A stretch of DNA of 64,000 bases from Candidatus Poribacteria bacterium (lineage in GTDB: Bacteria; Poribacteria; WGA-4E; WGA-3G). Position 1 is the first letter of the stretch. Each line of letters starts with the position of its first letter. A model generated the notes under the pieces. The model was not told the DNA's origin. It made no database searches and saw nothing but the letters and a program-made list of their open reading frames with translations. Position numbers and translations under genes: made by a program. This document shows positions 19,039-28,270 of the stretch, in pieces. The stretch covers positions 1 through 64,000 of the forward strand of contig JAJEAG010000056.1 in NCBI GenBank assembly GCA_022824265.1, written 5' to 3'.

Positions 19039-21573
19039 ATGGACACCGATTTGATGACTCTCAGTGATCTTCAAGATGATGCATTGATACGACTTGTACA
19101 AAACCGTGATGAGGCAGCTTTTGCTGAACTCATGTCGCGTCATACACCGCGTATCTGGGGTATAATTGTTTCAAAATCCAGACAACATCGTGATGCAGAA
19201 GAGATCCTCATGAATGTGTGGATAGCAGTCTGGGAGAATATTGAAGGTCTAAGGAAAATTGATAGTTTTGATACTTGGTTACGTCGAATTACATTAACCG
19301 CTTGTAGAAGATATTACAGTTCACACCGTCGTTCTCGTGATGTCATTCTTCAGAGTCATGAGGAATTATTTGAATATATTGACAGAGCTGCTCCTTCGCG
19401 TTATCGTGAAACACAATTACGTCAAGATGCCAGAGAGGCGGTCGATCATCTACCACAAAGGGTGCGTTCCATTGCACGATTATATTATCTTGAATCAAGG
19501 AATGTCAACGATATCGCGGATCAATTAAACATAGCAATAGGAACAGTCAAGACAAGATTAACTGAAATACGTACGATCCTACGTAAAGAATTTAGTGTTG
19601 AACTACAGCAGGGAGATGTTATGCATGTAGAGTCTGATAAAAGGCAAAGTCATGACAAGTATAAGGAGAACTATCTTCCTAAAGGAGCACTTGCACGATT
19701 TGGAAAAGGTTACATTTTTGATTTTTCTTATTCACCCGATGGTACACGATTTGCTGTGGGATGTACAATCGGTATCTGGTTATATGATACTCAAACCGGT
19801 GAAGAAATAAATTTTTTAAAAGGTCATAGCTATTATGTGAGTGGTGTGGATTATAGTCCTGATGGTAGCACACTTGCGAGTTATAGTGATTGGAATGACT
19901 ACACAATACGTCTGTGGGATCCAGATACTGGGGAATTGAAGGCATTGCTCACCGGACATGCAGCGGATATATCTTCTCTTGTTTTCAGTCCAGATGGCAA
20001 AACTATTGCGAGTGGAAGTAAAGACAAAACTATTCGTTTATGGAATGGTGTCACTGGTGAACTAAAAGCAACTTTGGAAGGTCATACTGATAAGATCAAT
20101 ACATTAGCGTTCAATCCAGATGGAAAGACACTTGCAAGCGGTGGAAGTGATGAAGTCATACGAATTTGGGATGTTTCAACAAGCGAACTTCTCTTAGTCT
20201 TTGCTGCGCACGCGAATTCTATTGATTTTCTTATGTATTCACCTAATGGGGAGATACTTATTAGTCAGGGACGCGATAACAATGTATGTTTATGGGATGC
20301 ACGGACCGGTGAGTTTATACGTTTATTCAAAATGAATGCAAAAGGAGTAGATTCAATTGATTTTTCAAGAGATTGGAAAACTCTTGCATGTGTTGACTCA
20401 GATAGAACACTCCATTTTTGGAATCCGCATACAGGTGAACAACTGAATACAATCAATTGGAAGAGAAAAATTAAGAATATCCTGTTTTCTTCAGATGGTA
20501 GTATCTGTGCCTGTAATGACGACGAAGATGGAACAATGCTTCTAATTGATGCCAAAAAGGGACAGTTATTATGTGACCTCAAAATACCTGGATTAAGAAA
20601 AGCTGTTAATGATTTTAAGTATTCACCCGATGGACGTTCACTTGCCGTTTCTAACGGATTTGAGATATATTTCTGGGATGTGAAACAAGGTGAACTTGAT
20701 AAGACAATTACGGGTTATTCTGAGGTTGTAAATTCTGTAGCATTTTCTCCAAATGGTGGTACAATAGTGAGTTTAGACAGTTACGTCCGGATTTGGGATA
20801 TAAACACACAGAAACTCATAAAGACAATTGATCCAAAAAGTTATGTTAGATCAATTGCATATTCCCCTGATGGTGAGACTCTTGCTTGCGGAACTCGTGA
20901 GAACACAATTCTGCGATGGGATGTTGACACATGGGAACAAAAGACAACCTTTGAAGCACACACGAAAGGATTATCATGCATAAACTACAGTTCTAATGGT
21001 AAAACCCTCGCAAGTGGAAGTTGGGACAAGACAATCCGATTGTGGAATTCAAATACTGGAGAACTCTTAAACACACTTATTGGACATACAGATGGGGTTC
21101 ATGATGTTGCCTTTTCACCGAATGGTGGTACTCTCGCAAGTGGAGGTTCCGAAGGAACAATTCGGTTTTGGGATGTTGCGACTGGCAAACTAATTAGAAC
21201 AATTGACACACAGTCTGAGAATTGTATAGATTCTGTGGCGTATTCACCTGACGGAAAGACAATTGCATGTACTAGTGATAACGGTGCTGATGGAATCCGT
21301 TTTTGGGATGTTAGCACCGGTGATCTCATAAAAACCGTAGCCGTGAAAGCAGCAGCATTTTCCGTAGAGTTTTCTCCGGATGGCAGCACATTTGCAAGTG
21401 GTGGTATAGGAGAACTCTCTGTTTGGGATGCTAAAACCTATAGCATTGTAAAAACTTTTACAGGACATATTGAACCTGTTTATTCAGTAGTCTATTCACC
21501 CGATGGTAAGACACTCGCAAGCGGTTGTAGAGATAGTACTGTGATTATATGGGATTTGGATTTAACGGAGTAA
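19039..21573 (+). CDS. ECF sigma factor fused to double WD40 propeller
   Basis: An 844-aa fusion. The first 190 residues are an ECF sigma factor very similar to that at 9183: region 2 about 14-95, region 4 about 130-183 with DIADQLNIAIGTVKTRL. A short linker leads to LPKGALARFGKG (213-224) and 14-15 WD40 blades. There is no membrane helix, so it should be cytosolic. An internal GGGAG-N5-ATG (ATG at 19621) marks the sigma/WD40 junction, as at 9765. There is no obvious ribosome binding site at the first ATG; ATG 19054 is an alternative start. It is followed 33 nt later by another WD40 gene. Confidence 0.85.
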   Translation: MDTDLMTLSDLQDDALIRLVQNRDEAAFAELMSRHTPRIWGIIVSKSRQHRDAEEILMNVWIAVWENIEGLRKIDSFDTWLRRITLTACRRYYSSHRRSRDVILQSHEELFEYIDRAAPSRYRETQLRQDAREAVDHLPQRVRSIARLYYLESRNVNDIADQLNIAIGTVKTRLTEIRTILRKEFSVELQQGDVMHVESDKRQSHDKYKENYLPKGALARFGKGYIFDFSYSPDGTRFAVGCTIGIWLYDTQTGEEINFLKGHSYYVSGVDYSPDGSTLASYSDWNDYTIRLWDPDTGELKALLTGHAADISSLVFSPDGKTIASGSKDKTIRLWNGVTGELKATLEGHTDKINTLAFNPDGKTLASGGSDEVIRIWDVSTSELLLVFAAHANSIDFLMYSPNGEILISQGRDNNVCLWDARTGEFIRLFKMNAKGVDSIDFSRDWKTLACVDSDRTLHFWNPHTGEQLNTINWKRKIKNILFSSDGSICACNDDEDGTMLLIDAKKGQLLCDLKIPGLRKAVNDFKYSPDGRSLAVSNGFEIYFWDVKQGELDKTITGYSEVVNSVAFSPNGGTIVSLDSYVRIWDINTQKLIKTIDPKSYVRSIAYSPDGETLACGTRENTILRWDVDTWEQKTTFEAHTKGLSCINYSSNGKTLASGSWDKTIRLWNSNTGELLNTLIGHTDGVHDVAFSPNGGTLASGGSEGTIRFWDVATGKLIRTIDTQSENCIDSVAYSPDGKTIACTSDNGADGIRFWDVSTGDLIKTVAVKAAAFSVEFSPDGSTFASGGIGELSVWDAKTYSIVKTFTGHIEPVYSVVYSPDGKTLASGCRDSTVIIWDLDLTE
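19611..19623 (+). promoter_or_regulatory. Internal ribosome binding site and ATG at sigma/WD40 junction
   Basis: GGGAG (19611-19615), 5 nt, then an in-frame ATG at 19621. The flanking codons read GDV-M, matching GEV-M in the paralogue at 9765. Initiation would give a free propeller of about 650 aa. Confidence 0.5.
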
Positions 21574-21606
21574 ACTGTATATCACAAAAATATATCTATA
21601 AGGAAG

Positions 21607-23505
21607 ATGATGCATATACCGCAACCCGATAAACAATGGATACTACCCCCTAATGCTAAAGCACGTATCGGTAAAGGGGGAATCAATGTAATAGAGTATT
21701 TTCCTGACGGTACTCGTCTTGCAGTTGCGAGTACGATAGGTATTTGGATTTACGATGTGCATACATGTGAACTGCTTGAACTGATTACGGGACATACTGG
21801 ACCAGTCAATTCAATTGTCTTTTCCCCAGATGGTAATTTGTTTGCTACGGCAAGTGATGATAACACTGCACGCCTGTGGGATACCGTCACCTGTGAACAC
21901 AAAGTCAGTTACATTGGACATACAGATGTTATCAATTCTGTTGACATTAGTCCTGATGGTAAGAGAATAGTTACAGCAAGTGATGACAGGACGATTGGTC
22001 TGTGGGATATACATACGGGAGAACTGATTGCCAAACTTGAGGGGCATACGGAAAAGGTACTATCAGCCGTTTTTTCTCCAGACGGTACTGTGATTGCCAG
22101 TAGTGAAGAATTTGGAAAAGAGGGTGGAATTCGAATTTGGGATGCACACACAGGTGAATTTCTGAAATCTTATTCAGAAGATACCGACTGGGTGGAATAT
22201 GTCGTATATAGTCCTGACGGTAAGTCACTCATCAGTCGAGATACATGTAGAGAGATAAACTTCTGGGATGCTGAAACAGGTAAAAAACTGAAACCGCTTG
22301 AAACAGATGATTGGATGAGTTTCTTCAGTCCAATAGCTATTTCTCCAAACAGAAATTCATTAGCAATAGGTGTAAGGGATGGTGATGTTTGCCTTTGGGA
22401 CATCAACACCAGAAGATTCTTGAAAGAATTTGAACTTGGTGAAAGCGTAGATTTATACCCCTCTTCTGTTTCGTTTTCACCTGATGGGGAGACGATTGCT
22501 TCCGCACATGAGGATGGCACAATACGGTTTTGGGATGAAAACTCAGGTAAGATTACAAAAGATATTACGGGTCACACACCCCATGAGTCTTCTACGCAGA
22601 AATCAGAAGGATCAAGCAGTGATTCTAAACGTACAATTTCTGTTGCATTTTCTCCAGATGGAAAAACCTTTGTAAATTCGTACGATACGGAAATACATAT
22701 AAGAAATTCAGAATGTGGTGAAATTCAAACAATTATTACAGGAGCAAGCGAAAATGTGCGTATAGTGACGTTTTCACAGGACAGTAAAATGCTCGCAAGT
22801 GGTGGAAATTCGCCAAAAACACAATTGTGGGATACACATCACGGAAGATTCCTTGGATCCTATCCTGGACATAAGGAATGTGTATCTACCTTAGATTTTT
22901 CGCCTGATGGTTGCGTACTTGCGAGTGGAGGTGAGGACAATTCTATCTGTTTATGGAAAGTCAGAAAAGGTGAACTTTACATTATTGGTGAACTTCTGGT
23001 AACACTGTCTGAACATACAGATGTTGTATCTTCTGTAACGTTTTCACCAAATGGTAATAGCCTTGTCAGTGGGAGTCATGACAGCACAGTCCGATTGTGG
23101 GATGTCCAAACTGGAAATCTTATGAAGACCTTAAATGGGCATGCGGCACCTGTAAATGACGTAGTATATTCGCCTGATGGGAGTATCTTTGCCAGTGGAA
23201 GTAGTGATGGAAAGATACGGTTGTGGGACGGTCAAACTGGTGAACAACTGAAAATCCTAAATGAGCAATCTCATAACATCATATCCGTTGCGTTTTCTCC
23301 AAGCGGTAGTATTATTATTGGTGGGACCACTGGTCCAATATACTTTTGGGACGTGCAGACAGGAAAACTACTGGGAACCTATAACGGACACACGGATGTT
23401 GTAGATAGTCTCGCATTTTCTCCAGATGGTAAAACACTTGCCAGTGGTAGTTATGATGGGACAGTCCTCTTGTGGGAAATTTCTTCCTTAATGCTAAACC
23501 CTTAG
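21607..23505 (+). CDS. Double-propeller WD40 protein
   Basis: A 632-aa WD40 protein with 14 blade ends and no signal peptide, predicted cytosolic. The head motif is degenerate here (LPPNAKARIGKG near residue 18). Blade 8 is degenerate, with IHIRN in place of the WD dipeptide. ATG 21607 and ATG 21610 are adjacent; the second has better spacing from AAGGAAG. It lies 33 nt after the sigma-WD40 gene at 19039, repeating the sigma-fusion-then-free-propeller order seen at 9183/11907 and 14113/16905. Confidence 0.82.
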   Translation: MMHIPQPDKQWILPPNAKARIGKGGINVIEYFPDGTRLAVASTIGIWIYDVHTCELLELITGHTGPVNSIVFSPDGNLFATASDDNTARLWDTVTCEHKVSYIGHTDVINSVDISPDGKRIVTASDDRTIGLWDIHTGELIAKLEGHTEKVLSAVFSPDGTVIASSEEFGKEGGIRIWDAHTGEFLKSYSEDTDWVEYVVYSPDGKSLISRDTCREINFWDAETGKKLKPLETDDWMSFFSPIAISPNRNSLAIGVRDGDVCLWDINTRRFLKEFELGESVDLYPSSVSFSPDGETIASAHEDGTIRFWDENSGKITKDITGHTPHESSTQKSEGSSSDSKRTISVAFSPDGKTFVNSYDTEIHIRNSECGEIQTIITGASENVRIVTFSQDSKMLASGGNSPKTQLWDTHHGRFLGSYPGHKECVSTLDFSPDGCVLASGGEDNSICLWKVRKGELYIIGELLVTLSEHTDVVSSVTFSPNGNSLVSGSHDSTVRLWDVQTGNLMKTLNGHAAPVNDVVYSPDGSIFASGSSDGKIRLWDGQTGEQLKILNEQSHNIISVAFSPSGSIIIGGTTGPIYFWDVQTGKLLGTYNGHTDVVDSLAFSPDGKTLASGSYDGTVLLWEISSLMLNP

Positions 23506-23644
23506 ATCTATTATCAGTTTTTATGAATTTACCTTAAAGTGCATCCATGCGTGTGTATATAATGGCAGACAATGTAATCAATAGTGTCATAGGTGATTTC
23601 TTGAAAATTAACACTCTAATACCTCATTCAGGAGGAAACAACGG

Positions 23645-24346
23645 ATGAATACTAAATCCCTTATTTACATATTACTTATATTATTGGTTGTGCTTGGTTG
23701 TAATATACCAATAATAAAGTTCACCCCTAAAGAATTACCTGGTGTAAAAGTTACTACTCCTCCTGTCATAGATGGCAAATTAGATGATGATGCATGGAAA
23801 AAAGCCCCACGTGGTATTGATTTCACAGACAGAAACGCAAACCATGAATTAGCAAAAGACCAATCTATGATTATGTTGGTATATACTGATTTGGCTATTT
23901 ATGTTGCATGGTATCTATACGATGAAAATCCAGATCAATTAGTGGCATTTGAAACAAAGGATCAGATGCGTCCACATCAGGATGACTGGGTTTCTTTTAC
24001 TATTGATCCTTTTCATACGCATCAATTCCAGGATAGGATTTTTTTTATGACAAATCCGAATGGAGTTAAGTTTGTAAGTCATCCTCCACCAGATGTTCCT
24101 TTGGAAGATGTCCCGCTTATGTGGGATGTTGCTACAGCCATTGTTGAAGATGGATGGATCGTTGAAATGGTAATACCCTGGAACATGTTAGACTATCCAC
24201 AAATAGACGAACCGATTGACATTGGAATCAATTTTGATCGAGGACATCCAAGAACAGGTGAGAATTCATGGTGGTCTACAGTGCCATCTGCCGAAGATGA
24301 CAGACCCGATGGACATTGGTTGGATGTCTTACCCCCAAAAAAATAA
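23645..24346 (+). CDS. Lipoprotein with CBM9-like domain
   Basis: A 233-aa protein. The signal peptide ends in the lipobox VLGC, with the lipidated Cys at residue 19. The mature part begins with PPVIDGKLDDDAWKKAP, the usual opening of CBM9/DOMON-like carbohydrate-binding domains, and continues with YVAWYLYDENPDQL and a VEMVIPWNMLDY core typical of that fold. Function is probably sugar or glycan binding at the outer membrane or periplasm. It has a strong AGGAGG and sits inside the WD40 array, the only non-WD40 gene there, so it could supply the ligand-sensing side of the system. That role is inference. Confidence 0.75.
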   Translation: MNTKSLIYILLILLVVLGCNIPIIKFTPKELPGVKVTTPPVIDGKLDDDAWKKAPRGIDFTDRNANHELAKDQSMIMLVYTDLAIYVAWYLYDENPDQLVAFETKDQMRPHQDDWVSFTIDPFHTHQFQDRIFFMTNPNGVKFVSHPPPDVPLEDVPLMWDVATAIVEDGWIVEMVIPWNMLDYPQIDEPIDIGINFDRGHPRTGENSWWSTVPSAEDDRPDGHWLDVLPPKK

Positions 24347-24425
24347 GTCCCGAATGTAATTTCACAAAGTATTGTTTGATACCAAGTCATGCAATAATAT
24401 AAATGGAGGTATAGAAACCAGATAC

Positions 24426-26231
24426 ATGCAGCAGCTACAGTCCTGTACTCAATGGGGACTTCCACAAGGTGCTATTGCCCGACTTGGTAAGGGTGGAGTC
24501 GGAAGAATCCGGTATTCACCAGATGGCACGCAACTGGCAGTTACTGGACCGTTGGGTATTTGGTTATACGATACATATACCTGCAGCGAAGTCGCACTAT
24601 TAAGTACTGGACAAGTTCACGGTACTACATCAATTCCACAATCGTGGGGTGGGATAACCCTTGTTAACCACAACTGGGACGATACGGTTTCACTTTGGGA
24701 TACCCACTCTGGACACCGTCTGATTAAGCCAGAAAGACATACAGATATCTATGATGTAGCTTTGTCACTCGATGGAACAATTCTCGTAACTGGTAGTTCA
24801 GATAAAACAATCCGTTTTTATGACAGTCAAAAAGGTAGTTTGCTATCTGTTGCTGTTGGTCACACTGAGTCAATCACTGGATTAGCATTTTCACATGATG
24901 GCAAGATTCTCGCAAGTGGAAGTGGCGACAATACGATCCGCTTATGGGATGGTAGAGATGGTAAACATCTTTCTACGCTTAGGGGACATGAAGATGAGAT
25001 TTGGTCATTAGCATTCTCACCGAATGGAATAATCCTTGCAACGCGAAGTACAGATCAAACTCTCTGTCTATGGGATGTGACTACCGGTAAAAAAGTAGAA
25101 ACATTAGCCACTGGATTGGATAAGTTTGGGTATATAGTGTTTTCAGTAGATGGTACACTTATCGCCAGCGGTTGTAGTGATAAGACTGTACGTATATGGA
25201 ATGCTGATACATTCACTGAGTACTTAACCCTTACAGGACATAGAGCATCAGTTTGGACTACAGCGTTTTCTCCTGATGGTAGAACGATTGCAAGTTACAG
25301 TAGCGATACTTCAATTCGGTTCTGGGATTTAAAAAATGGTACCGAAAAAGGAATCATCACTGGTCATGCGGGATGGTTAAATTCAATCGCATTCTCACCA
25401 GATGGTAGTCTGTTGGCTTGTGGTAGCACTGATAACACACCGCATTTGTGGGATATGCCTACCTATACGGTGTCCACACCCTTTGATAATATTCCTGATT
25501 CCATATATGAAATCAGATTTTCTCCTGATGGATCTACCCTTGCGGGTGCATGTATTGATGAAAGTATATACTTGTGGGATATGAATACCAAATCGTCACG
25601 AGCAGTCTTACAAGGACATACAGATACGATTCGCTCCTTGGCGTTTGCGCCTAATAGTATTAATCTTGTTAGTGCCAGTGATGATAACACTATCCGAATA
25701 TGGGATATTGACACAACAAGTGAATTAACAGTAATTCAGTCAGATACACATTATGTTAGTATGATTGCCATTTCCCCCGACGGTGGAACACTTGCCAGTA
25801 CCACAAATGGGAGTATTCACATATGGAATGCTAATACAGGTCATCTTATAACTGTTCTCAGAGGGCATGAGGGTAATGTTCGCACACTCGCATTTTCACC
25901 GGATAACAGATTATTAGCCAGTGGAGGTAATGATGAAACCATCATGATATGGGATATAAAATACTATCAGCATCTGTTAACTCTTACAGTATCCAGCAGT
26001 GTTTATTCCGTAGCATTTTCACCGAATGGACATATACTTGCCAGTACAGGAATGGATGGCAATATACGAGTATGGGATCCAATTAGCGGCAATCAGCGCG
26101 CAATCTTGAATGGTCATTTTGAGGATGCGCACTTTTTATCGTTCAGTCCAGATGGGAAACTGCTTGCGAGTTGTGGTGATGGAATCATATTCTTATGGGA
26201 CTTTAATTCCATTGGTAAGATTTATAGTTGA
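24426..26231 (+). CDS. Double-propeller WD40 protein
   Basis: A 601-aa WD40 protein with exactly 14 countable blade ends, and LPQGAIARLGKG starting about 10 residues into the protein. It has no signal peptide. The start is placed at ATG 24426 because the longer reading frame begins only at a TTG (24372) without a ribosome binding site. GGAGG lies 16 nt before ATG 24426, a longer spacing than usual, so the start is not certain. It follows the CBM9-like lipoprotein by about 80 nt. Confidence 0.8.
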   Translation: MQQLQSCTQWGLPQGAIARLGKGGVGRIRYSPDGTQLAVTGPLGIWLYDTYTCSEVALLSTGQVHGTTSIPQSWGGITLVNHNWDDTVSLWDTHSGHRLIKPERHTDIYDVALSLDGTILVTGSSDKTIRFYDSQKGSLLSVAVGHTESITGLAFSHDGKILASGSGDNTIRLWDGRDGKHLSTLRGHEDEIWSLAFSPNGIILATRSTDQTLCLWDVTTGKKVETLATGLDKFGYIVFSVDGTLIASGCSDKTVRIWNADTFTEYLTLTGHRASVWTTAFSPDGRTIASYSSDTSIRFWDLKNGTEKGIITGHAGWLNSIAFSPDGSLLACGSTDNTPHLWDMPTYTVSTPFDNIPDSIYEIRFSPDGSTLAGACIDESIYLWDMNTKSSRAVLQGHTDTIRSLAFAPNSINLVSASDDNTIRIWDIDTTSELTVIQSDTHYVSMIAISPDGGTLASTTNGSIHIWNANTGHLITVLRGHEGNVRTLAFSPDNRLLASGGNDETIMIWDIKYYQHLLTLTVSSSVYSVAFSPNGHILASTGMDGNIRVWDPISGNQRAILNGHFEDAHFLSFSPDGKLLASCGDGIIFLWDFNSIGKIYS

Positions 26232-26383
26232 TTCCAACAAATTACGTGATTAATATTCTAATAAATCAATAGGAAGTAAGACATTAGCTGGACAGATCAT
26301 ATATGACATTGTGATTATCAAGGTATAATAAGAAAATAAATTTTCTGTATTATTCTACAATGGTCTCTTAATTGTGATAATCA

Positions 26384-26411
26384 TGCAACCAAATCACCAA
26401 AACAACGCGTC
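26384..26411 (+). promoter_or_regulatory. Candidate ECF-type promoter
   Basis: TGCAACC (26384-26390), a 17-bp spacer, CGTC (26408-26411), with TGATAATCA before it. Same layout and spacing as at 14048. It lies about 75 nt upstream of the single-propeller WD40 gene. Confidence 0.5.
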
Positions 26412-26485
26412 ACCTATATAGGAAGATCAAATATACCTTCAATCAAATTATACTCAACACAACACAATAAAAGGAGAAAACATTT

Positions 26486-27418
26486 ATGGAGATGATGAGT
26501 GCGGATCACGCACTTTATTTAACATTTGAAGGATATCAGGAAGGAGTCAATAGTGTAGTATTTAGTCAATATGGTAATACACTCGCAGCAGATATGGACA
26601 ACACCATCAGATTATGGGATATTTCAACAGGACAGGAAAAGAAGATATTCTGGGTGGATATCGGAGAGCATTCCACAAGTGGTGTTAAAAGTGTAGCAAT
26701 TAGTCCAAACGGATGTATGATCGCTGGGGGTATTAACGAAATAGAGACAATCTGTTTATGGGATATGGAAACAACTGAACAAATCAATTTAATACGTGAA
26801 AGAAAAAGCAAAGCTATGCATTGGGTCAATGCTGTTGCATTCAGTATTGATGGTAAGATGCTTGCAAGTGGAAGTGAAGACGGTAATCTTTACTTGTGGA
26901 ATGTAATAACAGGTGAAAAAATAAAAGCACTTACAGAAGATACAGAGAATATCTTTAGTATTGCATTTTCACCTGATGGCAAAACGATAGCGAGTGGAAA
27001 TGCTGATAATACTATACAATTATGGGATCTCGCATCTGGCGAAAACACCGCGACTTTGGAAGGACATACTGATTGGGTTTTCTCTGTAGTTATTAGTCCA
27101 GATGGCAAAACACTCGCAAGCGGTAGTAAAGACAAAACAATACGACTTTGGGATACTACCACAAATAAAGAAAAGAAACCACTTATCGGACATCAGAACA
27201 TTGTATGGAGTGTTGCATTTAGTCCAGATGGGAAAATACTTGCAAGTGGAAGTGAAGACAACACAATACGTCTGTGGGATATTGCTACAGGTGAACATAT
27301 TGAAACGATAACAGGACACACTAGTCCTGTTAAATGCGTAGCATTTAGCCCAGATGGAACAAAAATAGCAAGTAGCACTGACAATGGTGCTGTGTTTATT
27401 TGGGAAATCTATCTTTGA
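26486..27418 (+). CDS. Single-propeller WD40 protein
   Basis: A 310-aa protein of seven WD40 repeats, matching one seven-bladed propeller with no extra domains. It lacks the LPEGA head motif and any signal peptide, so it is predicted cytosolic. The repeats are closer to consensus than in the double-propeller proteins (GHTDWVFSVVISPDGKTLASGSKDKTIRLWD type). AGGAG precedes the ATG and a candidate ECF promoter lies upstream. It is the last intact gene of the array. Confidence 0.85.
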   Translation: MEMMSADHALYLTFEGYQEGVNSVVFSQYGNTLAADMDNTIRLWDISTGQEKKIFWVDIGEHSTSGVKSVAISPNGCMIAGGINEIETICLWDMETTEQINLIRERKSKAMHWVNAVAFSIDGKMLASGSEDGNLYLWNVITGEKIKALTEDTENIFSIAFSPDGKTIASGNADNTIQLWDLASGENTATLEGHTDWVFSVVISPDGKTLASGSKDKTIRLWDTTTNKEKKPLIGHQNIVWSVAFSPDGKILASGSEDNTIRLWDIATGEHIETITGHTSPVKCVAFSPDGTKIASSTDNGAVFIWEIYL

Positions 27419-27471
27419 TGTTTGGTTATTGGATTTTCCTGAAACATAGGATATTAGATTATTGACAATTA

Positions 27472-27499
27472 TGCAACTAATGCATAATCATATTGCGTC
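27472..27499 (+). promoter_or_regulatory. Candidate ECF-type promoter copy
   Basis: TGCAACT (27472-27478), a 17-bp spacer, CGTC (27496-27499), preceded by TGACAATTA as at 14039. It overlaps the WD40 remnant at 27480, so it may be a relic carried by duplication, or it may drive the GspC-like and free ECF sigma genes downstream. Confidence 0.4.
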
Positions 27500-27584
27500 A
27501 TGGTTACCAGAAGATGCCAATGGAAAAACCCTTAGCTACAGAAATGATGATGGCACTGTACTTATCTGGAATTTAAATCTCTAA
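27480..27584 (+). pseudogene. WD40 remnant, last blade only
   Basis: A 34-codon frame whose translation is a decayed final WD40 blade: ASWLPEDANGKTLSY then RNDDGTVLIWNLNL and stop. The ending matches the closing blade of the neighbouring WD40 proteins (DGTVLLWDL-type). The rest of the gene is absent. It most likely results from deletion or unequal recombination after duplication within the array. The rest of 27419-27742 is AT-rich and holds nothing else I can support. Confidence 0.6.
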
Positions 27585-27742
27585 CTCTTACCAACTTCAT
27601 TAACTTCATAGGGTATATGGTATTGAATTGGCAATGAGATATGTCAAGAAATACCATAAACCCTTGAATTGAATTTCTACATATCGTATTACATATTTCT
27701 TATTAGATTTGCTTATGAAAATTACAAAGGATACTAATCTCA

Positions 27743-28222
27743 ATGCATATCAGAAGTATACTCATTACAAGTTTCCTGCTTTTACTAATATTAACATTCG
27801 GAGCATTTCTATACCAAAAGAACAACACACAACCAAATTCCTCTACAAATACATCCATTCAGATTACTCCCTTAAATCAACAGAATATCAAATCAATCCA
27901 AAAGAAAAGCAAACACATTGACAGCAAGAACTCTGATGAGTTCTACAAACCGATTATAGAAAATAATATCTTTAGACGACTTGGATGGAAACCTCCCAAA
28001 AAACCGGAGGAATTTATCCTTTACGGAACAGCAAGTACAGAGGATGAAAGGAAATCCAAAGCGTATATATATGAAACACAATCAAAGCGACTACATACAG
28101 TTAAGGTTGGTGATACGATTGGAAAAGCTAAAATAACTGAAATAGGTGAAAAGCAGGTTAAAATGGATAAAGATGGTAAAGAAATAAAACTACAATGTGG
28201 AAAAATGCGTCTTCTCCGTTAA
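27743..28222 (+). CDS. GspC/PilP-like inner-membrane protein
   Basis: A 159-aa protein with one N-terminal transmembrane helix (about residues 5-23), a polar S/N/Q-rich linker, and a C-terminal domain with NIFRRLGWKPP, FILYGTAS, YIYETQSKRLHTVKVGDTIGKAKI and a closing basic-acidic strand. This order matches the homology region of type II secretion GspC and the related PilP pilus proteins. No other secretion genes are adjacent. It is followed 48 nt later by a free ECF sigma factor. Confidence 0.65.
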   Translation: MHIRSILITSFLLLLILTFGAFLYQKNNTQPNSSTNTSIQITPLNQQNIKSIQKKSKHIDSKNSDEFYKPIIENNIFRRLGWKPPKKPEEFILYGTASTEDERKSKAYIYETQSKRLHTVKVGDTIGKAKITEIGEKQVKMDKDGKEIKLQCGKMRLLR

Positions 28223-28270
28223 ATCTCTGGTTGGTATAGATTTTCAACTACAATTATATGTGAGGGTAAA

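Noticed and set aside
24372-24425. Longer N-terminus of the WD40 gene from a TTG codon
   Set aside because: No ribosome binding site is present and the extra residues are unlike the paralogues' starts.
6779-27418. The WD40 array as a prophage or integrative element
   Set aside because: There is no integrase, phage gene, tRNA attachment site or flanking direct repeat. Tandem duplication explains it better.
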